Source: an uncultured Bacteroidales bacterium (lineage in GTDB: Bacteria > Bacteroidota > Bacteroidia > Bacteroidales > Paludibacteraceae). Taken from it: 64,000 nucleotides of DNA. The stretch lies in contig CADCEV010000007.1 of NCBI GenBank assembly GCA_902800525.1, positions 36,118 to 100,117 of the forward strand, given 5' to 3'. Of this stretch, positions 8,577 through 15,505 are shown piece after piece (position 1 is the first letter of the stretch; every line of letters starts with the position of its first letter). Below the pieces are notes generated by a model, which was not told the origin of the DNA, did no database searches, and was given only the letters and a program-made list of their open reading frames with translations. The position numbers were made by a program, and so were the translations under genes.

Positions 8577-9950
8577 TTAGAGTCCAGAAGTGCCCTTTAA
8601 TTTCCACTCGGTCGGACTAATACCTGTTTCGCGTGCAAATACACGGCCGAACATCGTCTGGGAGGTGAAACCGCATTGCTCCGCTATCTCCTGGAACATC
8701 ATGTCCGGATTTTCACGCATCATTTGTTTCGCTTCCTCTATGCGATAGCGCATCACGTATTGATAGAAATTACACCCGAACTCCGCTTTGAGGAACTGAG
8801 ACATATAGGTACGGTTCAACGGAACCACCTCGCGCAAATCCTGTGCCTTGAAATCCGCATTCAGATACGGCTTCTCTCGCCGCATCCATTCCTCCAATGC
8901 GGCACGATATTCCGCATAACTCTCATTCGTCACCTCGTTCATCTCATTCATATCATCTTCTATAATACTTTCCTCAATTTGGTTTCCGGCTTTCGGTGTC
9001 GGACTTTGCGTTATCGCGCCTTCGTTTTCCGCCTTTGCCGTGGATATAGCTTCTGTGACATTTGCCTCTTTTACCTTTGGGCTGTCCGTAGATGCGGTTT
9101 CCTGCGGTTTGGATAGTAACGGCTTTTCTACCGGCCTAACCGCCACTTTGAGCTTTCTTCTTTGCGAGGCACGGACGTTCACCGCTTCCCACGGATCAGG
9201 ACGGAATAATACCTTCTCCGTGCTGCAAAAGAGTACAAAGAACAGCAACCATTCTTGCGTGAACGTGCGGGTAAGCGTATTGTTGAAACACATGTATGTG
9301 AAAGATACACCCACTACCAATACCATCACTAAATACTGCACAATCCATTGTGTATCAATATTCTCCATGGACGAGTAGTTATCCTCGCACCACTGCCTGT
9401 AAGCACGGATATGGCGGAACAACATGATCACATAAATCACCGGATAGAATGCCAATATCAATCGCAAATCCGTGTCTGTCACCTCGTCTATGGCGCCGAT
9501 AATCAATACCGGCAGTAATTGCAATAGGGCTCTCTTCCAGTTCAGCCAACGGGGACGAAGCAACTCCGTCGGATAAGCTAACAGCAACCACGCAAAGATG
9601 TTTCCGAACACCATTTCCCAGCCGCTTATGCTCATCAACCCCTCGGCTACACCGAAAGCATGGTAATACATCCTGATCCACAAACCTATTGTCAGCAGCG
9701 CCGTCCATATGACATAACAAAGAGATACTAACTTGCGCACCCGTATCCCGTCGTTATGTTTATAGATGATCCATGCGCCGCATCCGCAGAAACTGATCAG
9801 AAAACAATTCATCGCCGGACTTACTATCCCGATGAAAATGTCTTCCGGGATAAGCGGGGCTAACATATTGCTTGCTACTACTACGATGGAAAGCACTAAA
9901 CCAAAAAGAAACTCCGAACCGTATTCGGAGAAATAATAGCGAAGATCCAT
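8577..9950 (-). CDS. Membrane-anchored AraC-family transcriptional regulator of the fimbrial locus
   Basis: The protein has about 457 residues from the ATG at 9950. Residues 1 to about 230 form seven or eight membrane segments (FLFGLVLSIVVVASNML, LVSLCYVIWTALLTIGLW, WLLFFVLFC). A charged linker of about 100 residues leads to a C-terminal AraC HTH domain (NRTYMSQFLKAEFGCNFYQY, EIAEQCGFTSQTMFGRVF). Membrane AraC proteins with this layout are common in Bacteroidota and probably sense an envelope signal. A GTG at 9992 is in frame and would add 14 residues, including WGGGK read through the G10 tract. The gene follows its own promoter with two repeats matching those of the fimbrial operon, so autoregulation and control of that operon are likely. 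Confidence 0.8.
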   Translation of the reverse strand: MDLRYYFSEYGSEFLFGLVLSIVVVASNMLAPLIPEDIFIGIVSPAMNCFLISFCGCGAWIIYKHNDGIRVRKLVSLCYVIWTALLTIGLWIRMYYHAFGVAEGLMSISGWEMVFGNIFAWLLLAYPTELLRPRWLNWKRALLQLLPVLIIGAIDEVTDTDLRLILAFYPVIYVIMLFRHIRAYRQWCEDNYSSMENIDTQWIVQYLVMVLVVGVSFTYMCFNNTLTRTFTQEWLLFFVLFCSTEKVLFRPDPWEAVNVRASQRRKLKVAVRPVEKPLLSKPQETASTDSPKVKEANVTEAISTAKAENEGAITQSPTPKAGNQIEESIIEDDMNEMNEVTNESYAEYRAALEEWMRREKPYLNADFKAQDLREVVPLNRTYMSQFLKAEFGCNFYQYVMRYRIEEAKQMMRENPDMMFQEIAEQCGFTSQTMFGRVFARETGISPTEWKLKGTSGL

Positions 9951-10102
9951 TTTACCCCCCCCCCATTTACGTAATTCGCAGATTTTGTGCACTCTAACTC
10001 ACTTTCTTCTTCAATCATTGCTTTTCCCTTTCGTTCCTCTAACTTTCTCATTTTAGCCCTCATCAGACAAAAAACATATACAAAAATTTGTATAATATTC
10101 AT
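9896..10102 (-). CDS. Possible leader ORF overlapping the regulator start out of frame
   Basis: An ATG at 10102, within a few bases of the predicted transcription start, opens a 68-codon frame (MNIIQIFVYVFCLMRAK...). It crosses the G10 tract and stops at 9896 inside the regulator gene in another frame. With one extra G the frame would join the regulator reading frame and give it a roughly 50-residue N-terminal extension. Expression is unproven, and the frame could simply be open by chance. Confidence 0.3.
   Translation of the reverse strand: MNIIQIFVYVFCLMRAKMRKLEERKGKAMIEEESELECTKSANYVNGGGVKWIFAIISPNTVRSFFLV
9955..9964 (-). repeat. G10 homopolymer tract 4 nt before regulator ATG
   Basis: Ten consecutive C on the plus strand (G10 in the mRNA) lie four bases upstream of the ATG at 9950, where a ribosome-binding site would sit. 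Tracts of this length are prone to slipped-strand mispairing. A change in length would alter initiation or the frame of any upstream start. Confidence 0.95.
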
Positions 10103-10111
10103 TTCCGACTG

Positions 10112-10144
10112 CAAAGTTACTAATTTTTGGCGAAAAAAACAATA
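10112..10144 (-). promoter_or_regulatory. Promoter of the membrane AraC regulator
   Basis: On the minus strand TAACTTTG (10119-10112) is the -7 box and TATTG (10144-10140) lies exactly 20 bp upstream. This is the same geometry and the same TATTG as in the fimbrial promoter. The start site should be near 10105, so the leader to the ATG at 9950 is about 155 nt. Confidence 0.7.
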
Positions 10145-10156
10145 GTTTTGTGCAAA

Positions 10157-10210
10157 AATTGTTTTAAAGTCGAATAAAACCCCGATTTTTTGTATTAAAG
10201 TCGAATGAAA
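10157..10210 (-). promoter_or_regulatory. Paired direct repeats upstream of regulator promoter, probable operator
   Basis: Two identical AAAGTCGAAT cores lie at 10166-10175 and 10197-10206, exactly 31 bp apart. Both sit in a wider TTGnnTTAAAGTCGAAT context. The first core starts 22 bp beyond the -33 element. Offset and spacing are identical to the pair in front of the fimbrial operon. Confidence 0.7.
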
Positions 10211-10313
10211 AACCGTTTTTCCTTTATAAAAATAGAACGAGAGCGACCATTCAGCCACTCTCGCGCCACTCTCGCGACATCCTGGCATTTTGTACTTCGT
10301 TCATCAAAAATAC

Positions 10314-10460
10314 GCTGAGCGTAATTTTTTTTTATCAAAAATACACACTGAGCGTAAAATTCAAAAGTCACAAATACACACTGAGCGTAAAATTCAAAAG
10401 TCACAAATACACACTGAGCGTAAAATTTAAAACCTCAAAATAGTCTCTGAGCGTAAAATT
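10314..10460. repeat. 33-bp tandem repeat array, five units
   Basis: The string TGAGCGTAA starts at 10316, 10349, 10382, 10415 and 10448, a perfect 33-bp period. The central units read ACTGAGCGTAAAATTCAAAA then GTCACAAATACAC; the outer ones are diverged. The array lies between the mgtC-like stop and the operator of the regulator. It is non-coding in my reading, although 33 bp keeps an open frame on the minus strand. Confidence 0.9.
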
Positions 10461-10464
10461 CACC

Positions 10465-10908
10465 TCATTTCTTTCCCTCATGTTCAGGGTGATCTTCGTG
10501 CTTGAGGTGTTTGAATAGTACGTTCACTCCGATTATAGCCACCGTACCCAACACCGCCTCAGCGAACATGCCAAATCCGCACAAGCATCCTATAGCCGCA
10601 GCGCACCACACGGTAGCGGCGGTGGTGAGACCCTTGATAGTATCGCCGTCCTTAAATATAATTCCGGCGCCTAAGAAACCGATACCCGACACAACTTGGG
10701 CAATGATACGGCTGTTATCTCCGCCTGTAATACTTGGTGACATCAGCACATACAGTGCGCTACCGATAGCAATCAGCGAAATAGTCCGTGTGCCCACCAC
10801 TTTGCCGTGTCGTTCCCGTTCCATTCCGATCAGATACCCTAACCCCGTCGCCAAAACAATCTTCGTCACCACCGTCAACCAATCCGTTTGTAAAAAAGAA
10901 TCTATCAT
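10465..10908 (-). CDS. MgtC/SapB-family membrane protein
   Basis: The 147-residue inner-membrane protein has about four membrane segments and the MgtC/SapB N-terminal signatures GLGYLIGMERERHGKVVGTR, GIGFLGAGIIFKDG and TTAATVW. It lacks the cytoplasmic C-terminal domain of Salmonella MgtC, as most bacterial homologues do. The molecular role of this short form is not established. It lies 5 bp after the phosphatase gene on the same strand and probably shares its transcript. The C-terminus is His- and Lys-rich (HLKHEDHPEHEGKK). Confidence 0.85.
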   Translation of the reverse strand: MIDSFLQTDWLTVVTKIVLATGLGYLIGMERERHGKVVGTRTISLIAIGSALYVLMSPSITGGDNSRIIAQVVSGIGFLGAGIIFKDGDTIKGLTTAATVWCAAAIGCLCGFGMFAEAVLGTVAIIGVNVLFKHLKHEDHPEHEGKK

Positions 10909-10913
10909 AAATT

Positions 10914-11366
10914 TTAATAATTTATCAATTTAGCCAATATAGCTTCGCAAGAAGCATAAATATCGCGATAGGCAGCTTCGAAATCGCGGGTATACCATGG
11001 ATCGGAGACGTCACGATCTACGCCTGTCCATTGCATCATCAGAGAGACTTGGGGCGTAACACAAGGCAGCCACCTCAAGTTACTATGATCGGCACAGATA
11101 ATATAGTCAAAACTCCCGATTTCATCGGAAGAAATGCGCCGGGCAGCATGATGATCAAAAGGAATACCATGTTCGCGTAGTTTGGCTTTTGCCGGAGGGT
11201 ATATATCATTACCGATTTCTTCGGAAGAAACCGCAGCGGATGACACTTCAAAACGATCTTCCACACCGGCTTTTTGAGCCAGATATTTGAAGATGTATTC
11301 CGCCATCGGTGAGCGGCAGATATTGCCATGACAGACAAATACTATACGTAAACGGGCTCTATTCAT
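10914..11366 (-). CDS. Low-molecular-weight protein-tyrosine phosphatase
   Basis: The 150-residue cytoplasmic enzyme has the P-loop VCHGNICRSP at 11-20, with Cys12 as nucleophile and Arg18 binding phosphate, and the general acid in SDPWYTRDF near the C-terminus. Length and motifs match the low-Mr phosphatase family. In bacteria these often act on tyrosine kinases for exopolysaccharide, but no such kinase is in the window. The start overlaps the recJ stop by 8 bp, which suggests translational coupling. Confidence 0.9.
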   Translation of the reverse strand: MNRARLRIVFVCHGNICRSPMAEYIFKYLAQKAGVEDRFEVSSAAVSSEEIGNDIYPPAKAKLREHGIPFDHHAARRISSDEIGSFDYIICADHSNLRWLPCVTPQVSLMMQWTGVDRDVSDPWYTRDFEAAYRDIYASCEAILAKLINY

Positions 11367-13074
11367 TGATTTTAATATCTTGTGCGTTCATCTGGAGCGT
11401 TGTGCGACCGCGATAGGTGTTTTCCTCCAGATAGAAACATATATCTACGGGGTTGCCGTTTTGTATATGGGCAGCTTTGTCACCCTGACCGAACGCGATA
11501 CCGTCCATCGCCACGATGCGGTCCGTCACGTCCAGATGCAGGTGTTTGCCCTCGCTTACGGCACGCGTATTGCGGTTATTGATCAGGTGGCGGCAGAGGA
11601 ACAAGGGGCGCTCGTTTCCGGGACCGAAAGGCTCCAGGCACTGAAGGATCTTGTACATTTTCCAATTCATATCGCTCAACTCCACCTCCGCCTCTATATC
11701 AAGGGTCGGCACTTGTTGCTCGGGCGTTATATGCGCCGCCACATATTCCTCGAAACGACGTTTGAACTCCGGCAGGTCCGCTTTGTGCATACTCAGTCCG
11801 GCAGCGAACTTGTGTCCGCCGAAGTTCGTTAATAGGTCACGGCAGGAGTCGATAGCGGTATAGATATCAAAATCGCTGACCGAACGGGCACTTCCGCTGA
11901 TGATATCACCCTCTCCGGCGGTGAGCACGATAGTGGGGCGATAGAAGGTCTCGGTGAGCCTGCTGGCGGCTATTCCCACTACCCCTTTATGCCACTCCGG
12001 CGAAAAGACCACAGTAGTGAATTTCTCCGAATTCATCGGATCTTTTTGGAGTTGCTCCAATGCTTCATCGGTTGTTTTGGAATCAAAATCCCGGCGGTCC
12101 TGATTATAGGAATCAATATCTTTGGCAAACTGCAAAGCCGCTTCTGCATCATCGGTGATCAGGAGCCGAACAGCCTCCGCGCCGCTTTTGATTCGTCCTG
12201 CGGCATTGATGCGCGGACCGAACTTGAACACCAGATCGGTCATCGTGACCGTCTTGCCTGCTATACCCGCTACTTCCATGATTGCCTGTACACCCACGGA
12301 AGGCGCGGCGTTGAGAGCTCTCAGACCATAGAACGCCAAGATACGGTTCTCACCCGTCAGGGGCACTATATCAGAAGCAATGGACATCGCCAAGAGCGGC
12401 AACAGGCGATAGACCTCCTGCGGCGCGATACCGCGACGCTGCGCATAAGCCTGTACTAACTTGAAGCCCACACCGCATCCCGACAGTTCCTTATAAGGAT
12501 AGAGACAGTCGGCGCGCTTCATATTGAGCACGGCTACTGTCCGGGGAATGACCTCACCCGGCGTATGGTGGTCGCAGATGATAAAGTCTATACCCAATGA
12601 CGTGGCATACTCCATCTTATCCACCGCCTTGATACCGCAATCCAGCGCGATGACCAGCGTACAGCCTTTCTCTTTGGCGGTGTCGATACCTTTGGTGGAT
12701 ATACCATAGCCCTCGGTATAACGATCGGGGATATAATAGACCAAATTATCCGTTTGGGTTTTGAGGAACGAATACATCAGCGCGACCGCCGTCGTTCCAT
12801 CGACATCATAATCGCCATAGACCATGATCCGCTCGTGTCTGTCTATGGCAAGGCAGAGCCGGTCCACCGCGGCGGTCATATCCCGCATCAGGAAGGGGTC
12901 ATGCAAGCTATCCAGCGACGGACGTATATACGCACGAGCCTCCGCCGCCGTACGAATACCGCGGTCTGCCAAAATCCGTCCGGCTACCGGCGAGATCTCT
13001 AGCTCCGCACTCAGCTTCTGCGCCGTAGCCTCTTCCTCCGCCGTCAGCGTTTTTATGTTCCAGTTAATTTCCAA
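11359..13074 (-). CDS. recJ: Single-stranded-DNA exonuclease RecJ
   Basis: The 571-residue 5'-3' single-strand exonuclease acts in recombination and mismatch repair. The DHH motifs are visible: GDYDVDG at about 87-93, ICDHHTPGE at 167-175 and FGPRINAAGRI, followed by the DHHA1 motif GGHKFAAG and an OB-fold C-terminus. Translation must begin at the TTG at 13074: an in-frame TGA lies three codons upstream and the next Met (residue 63) would delete conserved sequence. It is the upstream member of a recJ, phosphatase, mgtC-like series. Confidence 0.93.
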   Translation of the reverse strand: MEINWNIKTLTAEEEATAQKLSAELEISPVAGRILADRGIRTAAEARAYIRPSLDSLHDPFLMRDMTAAVDRLCLAIDRHERIMVYGDYDVDGTTAVALMYSFLKTQTDNLVYYIPDRYTEGYGISTKGIDTAKEKGCTLVIALDCGIKAVDKMEYATSLGIDFIICDHHTPGEVIPRTVAVLNMKRADCLYPYKELSGCGVGFKLVQAYAQRRGIAPQEVYRLLPLLAMSIASDIVPLTGENRILAFYGLRALNAAPSVGVQAIMEVAGIAGKTVTMTDLVFKFGPRINAAGRIKSGAEAVRLLITDDAEAALQFAKDIDSYNQDRRDFDSKTTDEALEQLQKDPMNSEKFTTVVFSPEWHKGVVGIAASRLTETFYRPTIVLTAGEGDIISGSARSVSDFDIYTAIDSCRDLLTNFGGHKFAAGLSMHKADLPEFKRRFEEYVAAHITPEQQVPTLDIEAEVELSDMNWKMYKILQCLEPFGPGNERPLFLCRHLINNRNTRAVSEGKHLHLDVTDRIVAMDGIAFGQGDKAAHIQNGNPVDICFYLEENTYRGRTTLQMNAQDIKINE

Positions 13075-13079
13075 TTTCT

Positions 13080-13160
13080 TTCAACTATCAAGATTTTCGC
13101 TTGCCGAAAATAATCGTTCGAGCGAAGCGAGATAAGAACTTTCAACTTTCAACTATCTCA
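13080..13160. repeat. Short heptamer blocks and small hairpin between recJ and nitrilase genes
   Basis: TTTCAACT/ATCAA heptamer-like units flank a GC-richer segment with TCGTTCGAGCGAAGCGAGA. The nitrilase stop codon (GTTGAAAGTTGA) lies inside the right-hand block. Confidence 0.6.
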
Positions 13161-13924
13161 TACCCGTCTCCCTCCTGCCACTGAGGCAGTACTTCCCGGA
13201 AATGCCGTAGTTTCTCGATAGAGAGATCGACGATGCGTGTTGCGCCCTCGTAGTCCTCAAAACCGGCGACATCTTTGAGCCATGTGTCATAGGCGGCGGA
13301 GTGGCCGTTGTAGTCCAACTGCATACCGTCCACACCCACCATGTTCACTCCCACGGCATAGCAGTGGTTTTCTGCCGCCCTCGCGGGCAGGAGTACATCC
13401 CAATACTGGATGCGGATAGTAGGCCAACAAGCCACACAGACCAAGATATCATACATATTCGTCTTGTCCTGTCGTAACCAAACGGGGAAACGCAGGTCAT
13501 AACAAACCGCCAGACGAATCTTCACACCTCGGTACTCAAAGATCGTACGTTGTGTACCGGGTGTAAAGAAATCCGCCTCTCCGCCGGAGCGGTAGAGATG
13601 ATGTTTGTCGTAATACTGCGGTGTATCGTTCGGTCGGAAGATGAATCCGCGGTTATACAGTTTGCCATGGTCGGTAGCCATCATCGAGCCGATGATCGCC
13701 ATCTGATGGGTATCCGCCATGTGCTGAAGCGCCAGCGAACTCTCGCCGGTAAGCCATTCATCCGCCAAACCGGGACGGTCGGTGCAAAAACCGGTGGTGA
13801 ACATCTCCGGCACAACCGCTATATCCGCTTGTCCGGCTATAGCCCGCAGGCGTTCGTCCAAAAGACCTAAATTCGCCTTCGGATCCGCCCATTGTATCGG
13901 GTATTGTAACAGTGCTATTCTCAC
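13142..13924 (-). CDS. Nitrilase-family amidohydrolase, omega-amidase-like
   Basis: The 260-residue carbon-nitrogen hydrolase has the Glu-Lys-Cys triad: E40 (VVPEMF), K107 (YYDKHHLYR) and C141 (AVCYDLRFP). The sequence around the triad is closest to the YafV/Nit2 omega-amidase branch, which hydrolyses 2-oxoglutaramate and 2-oxosuccinamate made by transaminases. No signal peptide is seen. It lies 38 bp after floA and may be transcribed with it. The last residues fall in a repeat block. Confidence 0.8.
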   Translation of the reverse strand: MRIALLQYPIQWADPKANLGLLDERLRAIAGQADIAVVPEMFTTGFCTDRPGLADEWLTGESSLALQHMADTHQMAIIGSMMATDHGKLYNRGFIFRPNDTPQYYDKHHLYRSGGEADFFTPGTQRTIFEYRGVKIRLAVCYDLRFPVWLRQDKTNMYDILVCVACWPTIRIQYWDVLLPARAAENHCYAVGVNMVGVDGMQLDYNGHSAAYDTWLKDVAGFEDYEGATRIVDLSIEKLRHFREVLPQWQEGDGYEIVES

Positions 13925-13962
13925 TCTCTACTTCCTCAACTCAAACTCTCAACTATCAACTC

Positions 13963-14943
13963 TCAACTTTTCTTCTTGGAGGAAGTACCCGTTCCGGCGA
14001 TGTTCTCGCGCATAGCGGTATCGGCTTGCATGTTCTGCATGCGATAGTAATCCATGATACCGAGGTTACCGTTCCGGAATGCCTCTGCCATAGCTTGCGG
14101 CACTAACGCCTCCGCCTCAATCACTTTGGCGCGCGCCTCCTGCGCTTTGGCTTTCATCTCCTGCTCGTTGGCGATAGCCATGGCACGACGCTCCTCGGCT
14201 TTGGCTTGCGCGATGTTCTTGTCCGCCTCGGCTTGATCCATCTGGAGCTGTGCACCGATGTTCTTACCTACATCAATATCCGCGATATCAATGGAGAGAA
14301 TCTCGAATGCCGTTCCGTCATCCAGACCCTTGGAGAGCACTAATTTACTGATTGAATCGGGGTTTTCGAGCACCTGTTTGTGGCTCTCCGCCGAACCGAT
14401 GGAGCTGACAATACCCTCACCTACACGCGCTAAGATCGTGTCCTCACCTGCGCCACCGACGAGTTGGCGGATGTTTGCACGTACGGTCACACGCGCCTTG
14501 GCGATCAACTGAATACCGTCTTTCGCCACAGCAGCTACCGGCGGCGTATCAATCACACGGGGGTTAACGGACATCTGCACTGCCTCGAATACATCGCGGC
14601 CTGCCAGATCAATCGCCGTAGCCATCTGGAAAGAGAGGTCGATACCGGCTTTGTTAGCGGATACCAGGGCGTGTACCACGCGCTCGATGTGTCCGCCGGC
14701 GAGGTAGTGTGCCTCCAGACCGTCGCGTTTCACCTCCGTCAGACCCGCCTTGTGCGCCTCGATCATACAATTGACGATCTTTGCGGGCGGTACCTTACGG
14801 ATTCGCATCAGGAAGAGTTGTACCAGACTGATGTGCACTCCGCTCACAGCAGCATTGATCCAGAGCATAAACGGCACATAATAGAAAAAGATACATAGCG
14901 CGATGGCTATGAGCGTAATTAAAACTACCGATAATGGTTCCAT
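13963..14943 (-). CDS. floA: Flotillin-like protein FloA
   Basis: The protein has about 326 residues from the ATG at 14943 and one N-terminal membrane hairpin ([19 protein letters not shown]). A SPFH-like core (residues about 40-230) and an EA-rich coiled coil ([19 protein letters not shown]) follow. Bacterial FloA oligomerises in membrane microdomains with NfeD partners. The gene for a short NfeD protein lies 65 bp upstream on the same strand, as expected. The C-terminus ends in TGTSSKKKS close to heptamer repeats. The frame also opens at a TTG three codons earlier, but the ATG is preferred. Confidence 0.92.
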   Translation of the reverse strand: MEPLSVVLITLIAIALCIFFYYVPFMLWINAAVSGVHISLVQLFLMRIRKVPPAKIVNCMIEAHKAGLTEVKRDGLEAHYLAGGHIERVVHALVSANKAGIDLSFQMATAIDLAGRDVFEAVQMSVNPRVIDTPPVAAVAKDGIQLIAKARVTVRANIRQLVGGAGEDTILARVGEGIVSSIGSAESHKQVLENPDSISKLVLSKGLDDGTAFEILSIDIADIDVGKNIGAQLQMDQAEADKNIAQAKAEERRAMAIANEQEMKAKAQEARAKVIEAEALVPQAMAEAFRNGNLGIMDYYRMQNMQADTAMRENIAGTGTSSKKKS

Positions 14944-14949
14944 AAACAA

Positions 14950-15006
14950 CAAATAATTTAATGGTTTAACAATTTAACAATTTAACGATTTAACGGTTTA
15001 ACAATT
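14950..15006. repeat. 8-bp tandem repeats (nnTTTAAC) between nfeD and floA
   Basis: At least five 8-bp units (GGTTTAAC, AATTTAAC, AATTTAAC, GATTTAAC, GGTTTAAC) fill the gap between the two genes. A similar block stands at 30120-30165. Confidence 0.8.
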
Positions 15007-15008
15007 CA

Positions 15009-15329
15009 TCACTCGTCTTTCGGCGCTTGTTCATTGAGTTTGTTGTGCGCCATTTCGACGTGACCGTCTATTTTGCTATCCAACGCCATCTTATCCAGCG
15101 CATGACTGCGCAGAAAGCCCCAGATAGCCAGACAGGACAGAACAAGGCATGCCCCCAAGGTGATATATCCGGCTACACGTCCAAGCCAGATCCATGCCAA
15201 CACCACTGCGGCGATCAAGCAGCCGAAACCGCCTATTCCCGCAATTCCAAAGCCCGGAAGAAGGAACATCTCCGCTAATAATAACGCGACGCCCGCGAGC
15301 ACTAATAATACGATTAAAAAAACGTTCAT
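15009..15329 (-). CDS. Short NfeD-like membrane protein
   Basis: The 106-residue protein has two or three membrane segments (FLIVLLVLAGVALLLAEMF, GFGCLIAAVVLAWIWLG, ITLGACLVLSCLAIWGFL) and a short hydrophilic tail. The LLLAEMFLLPGFGIAGIGG pattern is typical of the membrane part of NfeD. The OB-fold domain of long NfeD proteins appears to be missing or truncated. It is the first gene of an nfeD-floA operon behind the promoter at 15378-15408. Confidence 0.85.
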   Translation of the reverse strand: MNVFLIVLLVLAGVALLLAEMFLLPGFGIAGIGGFGCLIAAVVLAWIWLGRVAGYITLGACLVLSCLAIWGFLRSHALDKMALDSKIDGHVEMAHNKLNEQAPKDE

Positions 15330-15377
15330 GCAAATATTTTTATAAAAATTTTACAACAATTTTTTTCAAATCGGGTG

Positions 15378-15408
15378 CAAAGATACTAAATATCTTTGAC
15401 ATATGCAA
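15378..15408 (-). promoter_or_regulatory. Promoter of nfeD-floA
   Basis: On the minus strand TATCTTTG (15385-15378) with TTG (15408-15406) exactly 20 bp upstream matches the -33/-7 consensus. The leader to the ATG at 15329 is about 40 nt. Confidence 0.75.
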
Positions 15409-15422
15409 GTAAAGAAAAAAAA

Positions 15423-15455
15423 ATTTGCATAAATAAATAAAATATACTACTTTTG
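15423..15455 (+). promoter_or_regulatory. Promoter of topA
   Basis: TTTG at 15423-15426 and TACTTTTG at 15448-15455 lie divergent to the nfeD promoter. The leader of about 45 nt contains a small AGGTG/CACCT hairpin. Confidence 0.75.
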
Positions 15456-15505
15456 CAGCCGTTTTTGAGGTGAACGACACCTTATTATAATAAAAAACTG
15501 CGTTT

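Noticed and set aside
10195-10404. Minus-strand frame of 69 codons with repeated FEFYAQCVFVT
   Set aside because: It only translates the 33-bp tandem array, which stays open because 33 is divisible by 3; no start signal or conserved product.
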